A stretch of DNA of 64,000 bases from DAINRZ01 sp964634885 (lineage in GTDB: Bacteria > Bacteroidota > Ignavibacteria > Kapaibacteriales > UBA2268). Position numbers and translations under genes: made by a program. Below, in pieces: positions 21,101-28,756 of the stretch; the first letter of the stretch is position 1, and each line of letters starts with the position of its first letter. Location of the stretch: contig CAZWLN010000013.1 in NCBI GenBank assembly GCA_964634885.1, positions 1-64,000 of the forward strand. Reading direction: 5' to 3'. The notes under the pieces were generated by a model, which saw only the letters and a list, made by a program, of their open reading frames with translations, did no database searches and had not been told where the DNA came from.

Positions 21101-24100
21101 CCAATATCGAAAGTATTATAGCCTGCATCTGAGGGAACAGTCAGGTCCCATCTCCTGTTAACCGCTCTGTTCCAGATCAGGAAGCTGTTGCCGTTACTGG
21201 TAAAGAAAGCATTGTCGGTTGTTGAGTTTGTAACATTGACAAAGCCGGGATTGCCGTTGACGCCGGAGAACTGTATCGTAGCCGGGCGGTAATTGGCGTC
21301 GGTGCCGACGGCACAGAGCTTGCTCTGGGTGTTGCCGTCCGGGAACCACATCCTGACAGGACCGTCAACATGGCCGGTACCCGGCCTGATGATATTGCCC
21401 CTTACCGCAACAAACCTCGTATTATCGCGGGCATAGATGTTACCTTTATTGAATATAATCAGGCTGTCAACAACAATGTTCCTGCCGGCGGCATTTTGTA
21501 TTATAACATTGCCGGCAGACTTATCGGTCATTAACCTGCAGAACCGTTCGCTGGCATTCTTGCTGATTGTCTGATCGGCGCTGCCGTTAAAGCGCACAAG
21601 GCTATTTCCGGGTTCAAATGTACCGTTGTCGGTCCAGTTACCGGCAACGGAGAGAGTGTCGCTGAAAGTTGACGACGAGGCGTCGAAGCCACCGAAATAT
21701 GAATTGGCATTTATTGTAATCTGGCTTGCAACAGACATGTTACCAACATAGTAGTATTTGCCGACACCGGCAAAAACGACATTGTTGAACGGCTGGTTCT
21801 TCGAATCGATGACATTTGTATCGGCAGCGGCATTATTTGTAAATGTTACCGTCCGGGTATTGTGCTGGAAGAGGCCTCCGTTGTTGATCCAGTTCCCCTG
21901 TACCGCCAGGTTATAGGCAGCTGTCGAATTGAGTGCAAAAGTGGCATTGTCAAGATATACATTATTATATATTGTATAGTCGCCGGCATCGCCGGTTGTT
22001 TTTGTTCCGGAGCCGCCGATGATCAGGTTGTAGTAATTCAGGTAAGCCCACCACTGGCTGACGGCGCTCCTCATCGGTATGTTCTGGTTCCCGGTACCGT
22101 TGAACATAAAGGTTGTACCGGAAGTAATGAACCTCGGTGTTGTGAACGCAATGAAGTTTTGCTGGCTTATGTCAAATGTTCCATATATCCTTATTGTATC
22201 TTCCGGTTGGAATGTTATGAACGAATAGCCCCTGTTGCCCCTGATTGTCAGGTTATTATACTGCTTTACTGCCGGGACAGAGCCACCACTGGGTATTATC
22301 AGGGCATCGGCCCCGTTGAAATCAATTTCGCCGGCATAGAACCAAGGAGCGCTGTACCCGTTCGGGAAACCGCCTTCAAATGTCACCCTGCCGCCGTACA
22401 TAGAGAACTGACGGCTGCCGGGATCCTCTCCGTCGATGGCATAGTCTTTGTCAACGTAAAGCGTACCCTGGTAAACCTCGAGTGAATCGCCGATTGTTAC
22501 GGACTGGCTCAGGTTTACTGTGTTCGCAAAAGCATTTTTATTGACGACGAGGCGGCTGACGCGTGAAGGCAGGCCGTTGCCTGTGCTTTGAGGAGATGTG
22601 TTCCCATTGTATATATATGTACCACCTGTACCGAACATCCTGTTTACCGCCTGAATGTTGCCGGTGGCTCCTGCTGCAGTGATGCCGCTGGAATTGCCGA
22701 TGCCAAGGGCGCCGCCTGTTTCTACCCTGAATGTATCTACCGTAGCAGGTACGGTGAAGGTCTGGGTAAGAAGCGTACCCGTATTTTCAATTATTATTTT
22801 CTTGGCTGCGGGCGGATTGGCCGTAAGCGTTACAATGTTATAGTTGCCGACGTAAACTTCGTCTGCCGAAAGATGGGGTGCAACTGTTGAAACGACACCG
22901 ACATGGCTTTCTTTTGACCAGGTAAGCGGATCGTTGTAATTGCCGTTATTGCGGCTGTAGTATTTGGACCTTGCGGCGTCGAGTTCGCCCGCAGTCCAGT
23001 CGCCGTCGAAATTGGAAGTAACCTGTACAGCCCTGATCCTTCTCAGGCCGATATTGACATTAGTAAGATTATTGCCGGGATCGACATACCAGTTGGACAG
23101 CCTGTATTCGAGCACATGGTAGTTACCTATGGAGCCGACTTCTTCGCTCTGGTCATAGTAGAACTCCAGGTTTACACCGGTAGCGCCAAGTGTAATACCC
23201 GAATGAGCCAGGTTCCAGAATTTGGTAAGTGAACGGTTAGGGCTTTCCACGTTCGGATGTTCCGTAGGGATACATTTGATTGACAGCCAGGCGTTGCTCA
23301 GGGCAGTTCCGTCCTGCAGCTCGATCATTGCCCTGGTGTAAACTTCGCCGGAAGGCCCGGGAGTACCGACGGGAAAGAGAAGCATCAACGGAGCCGGCAA
23401 TGAACCGGAGTTGGTAAGGTATCTGCGAAGTTCTGCCCAGGTCGTACCGGAAGCACCGCCACTGTTAAGAATGAACCTGTCGTCGAAAGTCTGGGTGGTA
23501 GCGTTGTCGGAGTACAGCTCGCCGCCGGCGCCGACATTGAGGTCATAGCCGTAGAGATCGAGCTTGGTCGAAGACATGATCCTTACATTGCCGTTGGCGG
23601 TAGTCTCGCGGTTGAGGAATACTTTACGGCCAGCTACAGTCTGGTTGATTGAAAAATTATTGAATACGGTACTCTGTGAACCCCTGATTCTCTGGTCGGT
23701 AGCGCCGTTGAAAGTAACGGTTCCCAGCGCAGCATTGAAAAATGTCGGATTGCCGAAATTGTTGATCCAGTCACCGCCGACGAAAATATCATGGCTGTTT
23801 GAAGAGGCATCCTGGCAATTGAAAGAATTATTTACACTACCAGCTAATGTAATGTTGCCCAAAACTGTGAAATTAGTTGTTGCATCGCCGACAAGCCTTA
23901 CACTGACGTTGTCCCTGGCAATCATCTCAAATTCTGCCACGGGTTGAACCGTATTAATCTGGTATTGCTGGCCGATGGGGTTCTGGTCGTTGACGATCAG
24001 TTTACCTCCGGTAACAGCTCCGCTGTCAGCCAACACTAAGTAGTCGCCGATTCTGGAAGCGGCATTACTTTGCCTGCGAATCTCTATGTTACCGTCGTTC

Positions 24101-25293
24101 CATGTGAAAGTGGAGCTTTCCTCGCCGATGTCGAACATGCCCCTGTCGTCAACGCTGCTGTTGGAACCGATGCCAAGGGTAACATTGCCGTCGTACTGGG
24201 CATAGAATATCTTGTCGTCGTCGTTGTTTCTCGACAGTCGGCTGTCGATGTTCATTGCGCCATTGTCAATTATCATAGTGGCGCCGTCATCGTAAGTTAA
24301 ACTGCGTGTGCTGCTTCCTGTACCGATATTATATGTGCCTCTTGTGCGGAGATAGCCCCCGAGAAGCAGTGAAGCGTTCTGGCCGGTAACAGTAACATTG
24401 GGATTTTCAATCCACAGGCCCGATTCACTGTTGATTTCATACTGGCCGGCTGCAATCGGGAAGAATGTATTGGTAAAAGCGAAATTGCCGGAGATGCGGA
24501 ACAAGCCGCGTGTCAGTGTCAGGAACTGGCCGGGAGCGTTCAGCCCTGCACTGCTGATACGTACTTCATAGGCACGGTCGGCTTTGTTAACTTCAATGAA
24601 GTTGAAATTCGGGGTAACACCGGATACGATAGAATTGTCGGGGCCTGTAAATTCAGTATTGACTACCGAATTCGGAGAATTGTTGAGGTTGAACACGCCG
24701 TTGTTTGAGATATTGCCGCCAATCAGGAAATCATAGACCAGGGAACCCGAGTTTTGTACTTCGAAGACTCCGTTACCTGTAATGCTCAGGTTATTGCCGA
24801 CACTCAGGGCAAACGGCACTGCACCGCTGAAAGTGAAATGGCCTAAGATGACATCGAGGTCATTGGCAATATCCGTGGCAGCCTGGAGTTGGACAATATT
24901 CGCTGCGTCGGCTTTGTTTATTTCAACATCAAATAAGTCAATCGGATTGACGGCAGTACCGCCGATGATGGAGTTAACGTTGCCGATGAATTCAAGGATG
25001 CCTGATCCGGGTACGAAAGCGCCTGTTCCGTTTACTATGAGGTCGCCGGTCAGGCGTATCCTGCCGGTACCATTCCGGGTAAGTGAAGCTCCGTCTTCGA
25101 TTGTCATGTTGCCGCCGACGTACAGGTCTGTACCACTATTAATATATACCTGTGCTCCGGTGCCGAGGTAAAATCCCTGAGACAGGACAGGAGTCGTATT
25201 ATATATATATAATAAGGATAGCAGTAAAATGTAACCGATGGGACTCATCGATCCTTTTAACTTCCTTATTCCATATGTACTTTTTCCTGCCAT
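12184..25293 (-). CDS. Giant modular repeat surface protein (about 4,370 aa)
   Basis: The ATG at 25293 gives 4,369 aa and a good signal peptide (MAGKSTYGIRKLKGSMSPIG, a leucine-rich core, then PVLSQ). The upstream start of the open frame at 25314 is a TTG. The rest is Gly/Asn/Thr-rich, with many short beta-helix-like units of the form FNGTGNQ...FYNLTINKSSGN. Seven large modules begin with a motif like FYSRxxGNWNDxxxW, at about residues 777, 1467, 1902, 2336, 3065, 3538 and 4040. Each module ends with a conserved block around RYWxxxxP...LTFxxPDD. No catalytic motif is visible. The protein ends GVLDIGQ without a T9SS tail. It starts 26 bp after the 426-aa surface protein gene. I infer an adhesin or cell-surface filament. 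Confidence 0.85.
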   Translation of the reverse strand: MAGKSTYGIRKLKGSMSPIGYILLLSLLYIYNTTPVLSQGFYLGTGAQVYINSGTDLYVGGNMTIEDGASLTRNGTGRIRLTGDLIVNGTGAFVPGSGILEFIGNVNSIIGGTAVNPIDLFDVEINKADAANIVQLQAATDIANDLDVILGHFTFSGAVPFALSVGNNLSITGNGVFEVQNSGSLVYDFLIGGNISNNGVFNLNNSPNSVVNTEFTGPDNSIVSGVTPNFNFIEVNKADRAYEVRISSAGLNAPGQFLTLTRGLFRISGNFAFTNTFFPIAAGQYEINSESGLWIENPNVTVTGQNASLLLGGYLRTRGTYNIGTGSSTRSLTYDDGATMIIDNGAMNIDSRLSRNNDDDKIFYAQYDGNVTLGIGSNSSVDDRGMFDIGEESSTFTWNDGNIEIRRQSNAASRIGDYLVLADSGAVTGGKLIVNDQNPIGQQYQINTVQPVAEFEMIARDNVSVRLVGDATTNFTVLGNITLAGSVNNSFNCQDASSNSHDIFVGGDWINNFGNPTFFNAALGTVTFNGATDQRIRGSQSTVFNNFSINQTVAGRKVFLNRETTANGNVRIMSSTKLDLYGYDLNVGAGGELYSDNATTQTFDDRFILNSGGASGTTWAELRRYLTNSGSLPAPLMLLFPVGTPGPSGEVYTRAMIELQDGTALSNAWLSIKCIPTEHPNVESPNRSLTKFWNLAHSGITLGATGVNLEFYYDQSEEVGSIGNYHVLEYRLSNWYVDPGNNLTNVNIGLRRIRAVQVTSNFDGDWTAGELDAARSKYYSRNNGNYNDPLTWSKESHVGVVSTVAPHLSADEVYVGNYNIVTLTANPPAAKKIIIENTGTLLTQTFTVPATVDTFRVETGGALGIGNSSGITAAGATGNIQAVNRMFGTGGTYIYNGNTSPQSTGNGLPSRVSRLVVNKNAFANTVNLSQSVTIGDSLEVYQGTLYVDKDYAIDGEDPGSRQFSMYGGRVTFEGGFPNGYSAPWFYAGEIDFNGADALIIPSGGSVPAVKQYNNLTIRGNRGYSFITFQPEDTIRIYGTFDISQQNFIAFTTPRFITSGTTFMFNGTGNQNIPMRSAVSQWWAYLNYYNLIIGGSGTKTTGDAGDYTIYNNVYLDNATFALNSTAAYNLAVQGNWINNGGLFQHNTRTVTFTNNAAADTNVIDSKNQPFNNVVFAGVGKYYYVGNMSVASQITINANSYFGGFDASSSTFSDTLSVAGNWTDNGTFEPGNSLVRFNGSADQTISKNASERFCRLMTDKSAGNVIIQNAAGRNIVVDSLIIFNKGNIYARDNTRFVAVRGNIIRPGTGHVDGPVRMWFPDGNTQSKLCAVGTDANYRPATIQFSGVNGNPGFVNVTNSTTDNAFFTSNGNSFLIWNRAVNRRWDLTVPSDAGYNTFDIGYRTYDLTVGYENADINNYGTTSPMQFVTRRLTGTTWYKSDVGTRTLNTTQSLGHEALGAIIVGEPSVRVFYSIADGNWSNPTTWSTAGYTGAATTVVPDPDDSVKIGNGKTVTLDQNVTINAAKAIIIEKALPTNRGGFLNCGQYIISGAGNFILKTGGGLGVGHAQGIRTDGSDGNVRTTTAPSFNEGGHNNGNFTYNGVADQVTGTGLPATVATLTMNNPGRIVSLLNNIVITDSLNFIAGTFDVATNNRDISLWGNWRNSATFTEGTRTVTLNGTGNQRIFNTDKETFYNLTINKSSGNVILSGNDIEVDGVLNFPATNNAALDSRTNSKSVIVDGSVTRVRGHVNGEMQKYFSTGDIAAVTFEIGTSSGYTPVEVNVGAPGSDPGTGGYVGFISYPTDHPQIALSTFNLDKNVQRYWTARPKTGFGLGDRPYEIKLTFVYPDDIRNGADYTDFVIRRYSTSTTWTDGDLTDQPAGAYFAHASGIRTLGEDYALGEESPQGKKYYSIASGAWNNPANWSPDGFSGVSDGTYPSQSSLVDIAIIGNNQAITLDQDRLLSAVTVLDTLGGMGHLIFNDKILTGDQFELKRGGKISIGSAAGITTAGATGNVRTTIRNYDQGSSGRCHFRYTGAAVVTGDGLPAQAASLEIDITPASTIVLTNAIDLYGNLTLTNGTFNCNNNNISLSGNWVNNATYTSGSETVSFKGDTNQYCSGASVTTFNNLSLTKTAGNLILNQSIQVNGSLNFVNPALILPLTNSLTIGQNGTIDPAASLGSTRMIQFNGTGSAGKLIKLHTNGNGVTRSFTFPVGIGSDYNPAVLSARANYNSARTEVRVVTGPHPNRQPSMNNMLKKYWNVNTVGITNLTALQPDTRYEFYFVPTDITGNRLKYIPGLYNSASGWEVNVGTAYTIDLTKLQVNNMYSLNGDWTMGEPGTFFKGRIYYSRANGNWSDAVNWSNISHAGAQSIVPPGYFEMDTVYVGNGNTITYNVSDSAVSIGLLGIAQSGNGTLNFVRATNKHLKVKGNLLVNNGGSIGQSGAGNRYDTLTVWGNIANSASGGNSIDLNFGAATNTKLIMAGSGNSTITGTGNWDLRNFEVNKTGGLNNKVINQSTSFTTSLSNSVQANTGQFMLTSGLFRHEVNQTLWVDYSDEGNDNVSGTNDPIFDTWDFYTGANSGFEIPTGEIRVGDDMVTSNNDLIDISGGTLRIGTGNNENFLYETGTRLKISSGQMIVAACFSNRTTGSAINLEISGGTITVVNSGSTQYGDIYGFGLKSSSTMTWSDGTIIYAHPTNGGYDYVVQASTYSITGGTLQFGIVGNFLNAGQSHSMSSLTPIWNLVVEESRYATFPDRHCALTLLDAENTVLNNVLINTNGTLDLNGKNMYIGGNFTNRGRFTPDGRGWDTDGERQVTFNGTGNQVVYNLNAYANSQSGNSMNNEPFFDFYVRKTSGTVQLSNDNSILYVRNKLEFKQGNTAVIDARTNSQRTEIWTRGGAGDLGQVNRFPSALGHVNGALRMEVSNAGSQNVLFHVGAGNDYTPALLEFGAGTGTAGKLQCITFGNDPANIAQNGVNIDLNRNIQRYWTFSVHDGFALGTRRHDLTLTFLDPQDKRSGNVNWTVLNQFWTADPANMTPPPYTVLLPGERTITTNQSLNNTLLAGSYMVAELTSLKFYSRQSGLWNDGNTWSYAGYGGVAAGAYPEYNFHEAYISNGDKVTVPDAFQPDIKAINVEAYSGTYGHLDIEPNTYVKSIAFSLANSCTMTVEGPDGIVSITDPNPNQGAVQSSSVRSFGISHYIFNNSTTVQSIGTGLPGDIMSLTIDNRQGGSFNLVAINTENELNVRNFIHVKNGQFDAGPGNNAIKIKGNLIFDKDTIRSNHRLFQFDGTGTQYIYLNNNKGIVFDQLYLAKTGAIGTAERLEVGGSSLTGSLSIESLLRFVDGNKAYIKLLDTHKIKLRKTTTLLERRGNLAFGHVDGVLQKYIQTVAGEAVTFELGTGTDYAPITMVFPAAGGVTGAVDAVNLTPVPKEPFYGNRMDTTVQVPRYWRITIPTESAFQLGGRKFDISFRFPRVDYLRLTPPYPPQNAVIRRRSIPAESYLWTERKFDELDWLNPLTTDTAEVSLASALPTSDYWPGFGEFFIGEKSKRIFYSRNGGGNWNDNNSWSFYQSGSPVANEYPNPDWSNPPAYKFETRDSVIIDDNDVINLNTLPEVAYLNIAGNLGAGTGGRLVIPDGGYVMKSSKSGSISVLNVGENGNVEIRNLNMGIGSTMPTSVFRFDAADQYYDNYSNFTFSGAGAQTFGDAFPDTVQHITIGNTASDIVEMASETNKLNVLGNLTINQGDLRPKNNMTSLYMKGNLVVNGTFNGATASNGTDPYALECVFYGDNASSQTFSGSGTAEFYTLSMDRQGAGSGVLEFNKSAHVLNIVDMRKDAGNTGQQIIALGSAADLVIDNQNINSIVNYNGIAAPYRYIRTSTASGYLIRTIQSTGGTYTYPVGSYDSFGGNPADDHYTPAVFTGDNSGAVQGTIGVRVSQGQGAASIDRGHMRLSQTLTTDYLARYWAINYVTTTVPGKWRFNFLDGDKIGDQDNINTIARWQPPAEGPPGYWQPYLPPGVAFDMTSNYFEMTASQQAGEFTGDWTMANEEAFLRIFYSRQTGNWNDDQSWTFSPTHSGAIAGAGLYPMTVLDSVVIGGGNPGASVPNHEITLNLASSTVRGVAVGTSNTNTGTLLCQDNVVQGKNFTLYNLSTLGVGSPNGIVTVATGNSGNIRTSLTRNFSYNGNGSFIYNGTADQAVGDALPATVMNFTVDNTGAALTNNVNLDKNIDVLGNLLVNNGRFDVSTYSVNGNGGNFSITNGGIFAVGGSNNLQTSAEGFNDYTGIQQFGYVEFYGNNQYMDVLPAAMHPVTVGYGSLLVTDAGTKYIQNTSGPLYLRGELVVRNGAKFRNEHNASDNPVRILWGVLNSAEIENDGVLDIGQ
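13112..22966 (-). repeat. Seven large internal modules of the giant protein
   Basis: Module-opening motifs (FYSRxxGNWNDxxxW and variants) are encoded near 22917-22966, 20846-20896, 19533-19588, 18227-18285, 16036-16098, 14616-14680 and 13112-13175. Spacings are about 690, 435, 434, 729, 473 and 502 residues. Two modules are therefore roughly 1.5 times the usual length. The sequence has diverged between copies, so this is an old amplification and not a recent collapse-prone array. Confidence 0.75.
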
Positions 25294-25319
25294 AATTACA
25301 TCAAAGCCGATCAATCATA

Positions 25320-26600
25320 CTATTTTGACGGGTTTATTACCATGTAACCGATTCGGATCTCATCGCTGTCGTAATTCGATCCTGAAGTTTCATTGGGCAT
25401 CATCCCGACATGAATTGTGAAACTGCCGTTTGCCCTTGTTTCCACATCGATCATAAACAATGAATTCAACGGGCTTGGGCCAGACCCGCCGTTTGTTTTT
25501 CCAACTACATTGACAAGGATGATGGAGCCTGCTTTTACAAAAGTATTGCTGACTGTAACCATTCCCAGATCCTGGAAGGTGCCGGCTGTTGGAGCCGAAG
25601 TAACGAGGTCTCCCGAAGAGCCGAGAGTGAAGGCCATTACTCCGCTGGGGCCGTTGTCCGAGTACTCGGTCCCGGCCGTTGCCAACTCGACGGCAGTACC
25701 GGGGCTTGGGTTCGTCGAGGACCTTCCCATGGCAAAATCGCCGTCGTTAACCTGCAAAGCAATATTGTTAACACCGTTACCTGTTGCCAACATGCCGATA
25801 GTAGCCTGGCCGCCGGTAGCGTCACCCCAGACACCTATTGCCTGTTCGGCGCCGCTGTTGGAGGTCGTAAGTCCGTAAACAGCAGGTAGTTCGATTGCAC
25901 TGGCAGGTACGCCGTCCTGTTTTACATAGAGAGCAGCGTTCTGGTCGGCAGTGTTGTCCTGGATGATACGTGCAACGGGATAGGTCGGTACAACCACTCC
26001 CCCGTTGTTATCCCTGATAATATTCAGTGCAGGTGCGTCGCCCAGTTCGGCTGTCGAAGGCTGTATTACCTCCAGTACACCTGTCGGGTTGATTACCCCG
26101 ACACCAAGTTTTCCGTCCCCGGTAAGGCGCATCCTCTCGGTGTTATTTGTCCAGAACTGAACGCTCTGGAGGGAAGCGTCTGTCGTAGCAATTACCAGAG
26201 GCCTGGCGCTGCTGGTCCCGACATAGCTACCGGTAGTACCGTCCCAAGCGTCGGCTGTACTGTTTCCTGTGGTAACCCATGGGGTCATTCCACCGACGAA
26301 ATCCTGCCAGGCTGTTCCGTCGTAATAATTGTAGCGTCCGGAAGTAGTGTTGAAGACAATCAGTCCGGTTGCCGGAGTAACGATGTTATTCCTCTGTGTC
26401 TGGGTCATACGGGGAGCAAGGAAACCCTGTGTCGTCGATCTTACTTCGAGCATTGCGGAAGGATCGGGTGAAGATGATACGCCGATGCATACTCCATCTG
26501 TCTGAGGAAATGCTTCCTGGCTGATAAAGAACAATCCAAATATTAATGATATATATCTTACACCCTTTTGAACCAGATTAATTTCGTACCATTTTTTCAT
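25320..26600 (-). CDS. Secreted surface protein of the YYDGTAW type
   Basis: The 426-aa protein has an N-terminal signal peptide (hydrophobic core SLIFGLFFISQEAFPQ). It then carries wording typical of Bacteroidetes cell-surface and tail-fibre-like proteins: SAMLEVRSTTQGFLAPRM, then TGLIVFNTTSGRYNYYDG, and GDGKLGVGVINPTGVLEV. The C-terminal half is beta-rich with low similarity to anything I know. It opens the surface-protein cluster. The ATG at 26600 has a strong GGGGAGG ribosome binding site and a putative operator upstream, and the giant protein gene follows 26 bp after its stop. It may be a companion of the giant protein. Specific function is unknown. Confidence 0.78.
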   Translation of the reverse strand: MKKWYEINLVQKGVRYISLIFGLFFISQEAFPQTDGVCIGVSSSPDPSAMLEVRSTTQGFLAPRMTQTQRNNIVTPATGLIVFNTTSGRYNYYDGTAWQDFVGGMTPWVTTGNSTADAWDGTTGSYVGTSSARPLVIATTDASLQSVQFWTNNTERMRLTGDGKLGVGVINPTGVLEVIQPSTAELGDAPALNIIRDNNGGVVVPTYPVARIIQDNTADQNAALYVKQDGVPASAIELPAVYGLTTSNSGAEQAIGVWGDATGGQATIGMLATGNGVNNIALQVNDGDFAMGRSSTNPSPGTAVELATAGTEYSDNGPSGVMAFTLGSSGDLVTSAPTAGTFQDLGMVTVSNTFVKAGSIILVNVVGKTNGGSGPSPLNSLFMIDVETRANGSFTIHVGMMPNETSGSNYDSDEIRIGYMVINPSK

Positions 26601-26606
26601 TTTTCA

Positions 26607-26614
26607 ACCTCCCC
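26607..26614 (-). promoter_or_regulatory. Strong ribosome binding site of the 26600 start
   Basis: On the minus strand GGGGAGGT stands 6 bases before the ATG. It is much stronger than the sites in front of most genes in this window, suggesting high expression of the surface-protein transcript. Confidence 0.65.
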
Positions 26615-26679
26615 TAAGGGTTTTTATTTCAATTAATTTTTTTTCACACAGCTAAAATAACAAGATAAAATCAAGTAGT

Positions 26680-26703
26680 CAATAAGTAGAACTACCTAAT
26701 TTT
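26680..26703 (-). promoter_or_regulatory. Putative operator, copy 2 of a shared 24-bp element
   Basis: The minus strand contains TAGGTAG-TT-CTACTTA, a palindrome with one mismatch in seven pairs. It is embedded in the 24-bp stretch shared with 12101-12124. It lies about 80 bp before the first gene of the surface cluster. Symmetry and spacing fit a LuxR/NarL-type helix-turn-helix dimer. No such regulator is encoded in this window. Confidence 0.55.
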
Positions 26704-26785
26704 AAATTTTATTAATAATTTTTCATCATTAGTATTATCCAAAATTAACTCTTTTTTCATTAATTAACAAACATTAATAATTAAA

Positions 26786-28756
26786 CTAATACTCCCCCAG
26801 TTCGCTAATCCAAAGGTTTACTTCCGCGTCGCTCGGCATCCTCAGGTCGCCACGCGGTGAAACAGACACAGTCCCCACTTTAATGCCGTCAGGCATACAA
26901 GATCTTTTATACTGGTTAGCGAATAATCTATTATAGTAATTTATCAAATTCACATTTATCTCATCACTTTTATATACGTTTTTAAATACCTTATCGGCAA
27001 GTAATTTTATTTTATTAGGGGTAAAGTTCATTCTTAGAGAGTAATATATGAAAAAGTCGTTAAGCGTGTATGGGCCTATACTTTTCTCGGTTTCCTGGAC
27101 AATTTCCCCGTCTTTTCCGGCGGGTAACAGCTCAGGTGAGATGGGTGTTGCAATGATATCCTTCAGCGTTTTCACGGCAGGGGGAATTTTTTTACTATCC
27201 TTATATATAATATGGTAATTGTCGGCAAACCATTCGATGATAAACTTCACAAGAGTTTTCGGTATGCCGGCATTAACGCCGTACATAGACATATGGTCTC
27301 CGTTATATGTACACCATCCCAGCGCAAGTTCGGACAAGTCGCCGGTACCGACGACGATGGCAGAGTGTTTGTTCGCCAGGTCCATCAGCACCTGTGTACG
27401 TTCCCTCGCCTGCGCATTCTCATAGACAATGTCACGGAGGCTTTCGGAATGGCCGATGTCCTTGAAATGCTGCCTGACGGATTCGCTGATGGGGATTTCG
27501 AGGAATGTTACCCCAAGCGCTTTCGCAAGTACTTCGGCGTTGCTCCGTGTTCTTTTGGTAGTACCGAACCCGGGCATCGTAACAGCGATGATGCCTTTCC
27601 TGTCAAGTTTCATGTTGTCGAAAGTTCTGACGGCAACCAACAGGGCCAAAGTGGAATCGAGCCCTCCTGAAATGCCCAGGACAACTTTGTCGGAACCGAT
27701 GAAACCGAGCCTCTTTGCCAGTCCGGCAGACTGGATGGAGAATATCTCGCTGCAAACCTCAGTCCTGGTGGATTTGTCGTCGGGTACGAAGGGATTGGAA
27801 GGGTAGGTCCTGAAGTTTAACTCAGCGGGCTGGTCTGAGGCGCTGAAATCTATTATCCTGAAATACTTTTCGTTGGGGACATCGGCAAAGGTTTTGTTCC
27901 TTATCCTCTCGGTAACTACCCTTTCAATGTCAACTTCGGCAATGCAAAACTGAGGGCCGTCGGCAAATCTTTCCGACTCGGCGAGCAGCGATCCGTATTC
28001 GGCAATCATGTTATGGCCGGGGAAAACGAGGTCAGTCGTCGATTCGCCTTTTCCGGCAGAGCAATAGGCATAGACGGCATTGCACCGGGCTGACTGGGAC
28101 AGTACCAACTGCCTGCGGTACCCGCTCTTTCCGAGGGTTTCATTGCCGGCGGAGAGATTAAGGAGCAATGTAGCTCCAGCTCTTGCCTGGTAGAAACTTG
28201 GAGGTATTACCGACCACAGGTCTTCGCAGATTTCGATTCCAATGAGGCAATCGGGATTGTGGCGGAGCCTGAACAAGAGGTCGGCGCCGAAAGGCGCTTC
28301 ACAGCCGTTGATGATGATGGTGTCCGAGACTCTGTCGAACTCGCTGGAGAACCACCTCTTCTCGTAGTATTCATTGTTATTGGGCAGGTAAGTCTTGGGT
28401 ACAACTCCCATTATCTCCCCGTTGGCAATGAAAACAGCACAGTTAAAGAGTATGCCGTTACTGACAAGCGGCGCTCCGACAACCAACGCAGCCTCTTTGT
28501 CTTTGGTAAAGGCTGCCAGGTCCGTCAAAGAAACTGCTACTGCATTAAGCAGGGTTTTCTGGAAGAAAAGGTCGGCACAGGTGTAGGCTGTCAGGGACAG
28601 TTCCGGATAGAGAACAAGGCTGCATGACTGGTCTATGCACCTGGCAGCAGTATCTTTAATTGTTTGGGTGTTGGCACCCACATCGGCAATGGAAATTACC
28701 GGCGTAACAGCAGCTATCCTAAAATAGCCGTATTTGAATAGCGTATTAAACGACAT
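26786..28756 (-). CDS. nadE: Glutamine-dependent NAD(+) synthetase
   Basis: This enzyme makes NAD from nicotinic acid adenine dinucleotide, ATP and glutamine, the last step of NAD biosynthesis. I use the ATG at 28756, which follows an AAAGGG ribosome binding site; the frame stays open to 28822 but adds a non-conserved extension. The product is 656 aa. The N-terminal nitrilase-type glutaminase (about 12-300) has its glutamate in LYPELSLTAY (E52), a lysine region KTYLPNNNEYYEKRWF and the catalytic cysteine in IGIEICEDLW (about C177). The C-terminal ammonia ligase has the SGGLDS PP-loop near 359-366 and GTGDLSELALGWCTYNGDH. Length and order are those of the two-domain family. It appears monocistronic. 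Confidence 0.97.
   Translation of the reverse strand: MSFNTLFKYGYFRIAAVTPVISIADVGANTQTIKDTAARCIDQSCSLVLYPELSLTAYTCADLFFQKTLLNAVAVSLTDLAAFTKDKEAALVVGAPLVSNGILFNCAVFIANGEIMGVVPKTYLPNNNEYYEKRWFSSEFDRVSDTIIINGCEAPFGADLLFRLRHNPDCLIGIEICEDLWSVIPPSFYQARAGATLLLNLSAGNETLGKSGYRRQLVLSQSARCNAVYAYCSAGKGESTTDLVFPGHNMIAEYGSLLAESERFADGPQFCIAEVDIERVVTERIRNKTFADVPNEKYFRIIDFSASDQPAELNFRTYPSNPFVPDDKSTRTEVCSEIFSIQSAGLAKRLGFIGSDKVVLGISGGLDSTLALLVAVRTFDNMKLDRKGIIAVTMPGFGTTKRTRSNAEVLAKALGVTFLEIPISESVRQHFKDIGHSESLRDIVYENAQARERTQVLMDLANKHSAIVVGTGDLSELALGWCTYNGDHMSMYGVNAGIPKTLVKFIIEWFADNYHIIYKDSKKIPPAVKTLKDIIATPISPELLPAGKDGEIVQETEKSIGPYTLNDFFIYYSLRMNFTPNKIKLLADKVFKNVYKSDEINVNLINYYNRLFANQYKRSCMPDGIKVGTVSVSPRGDLRMPSDAEVNLWISELGEY

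Noticed and set aside
12187..25171. Many plus-strand open frames of 60-200 codons opposite the giant gene
   Set aside because: They are shadows of a long repetitive gene. None has a ribosome binding site or a recognisable product.
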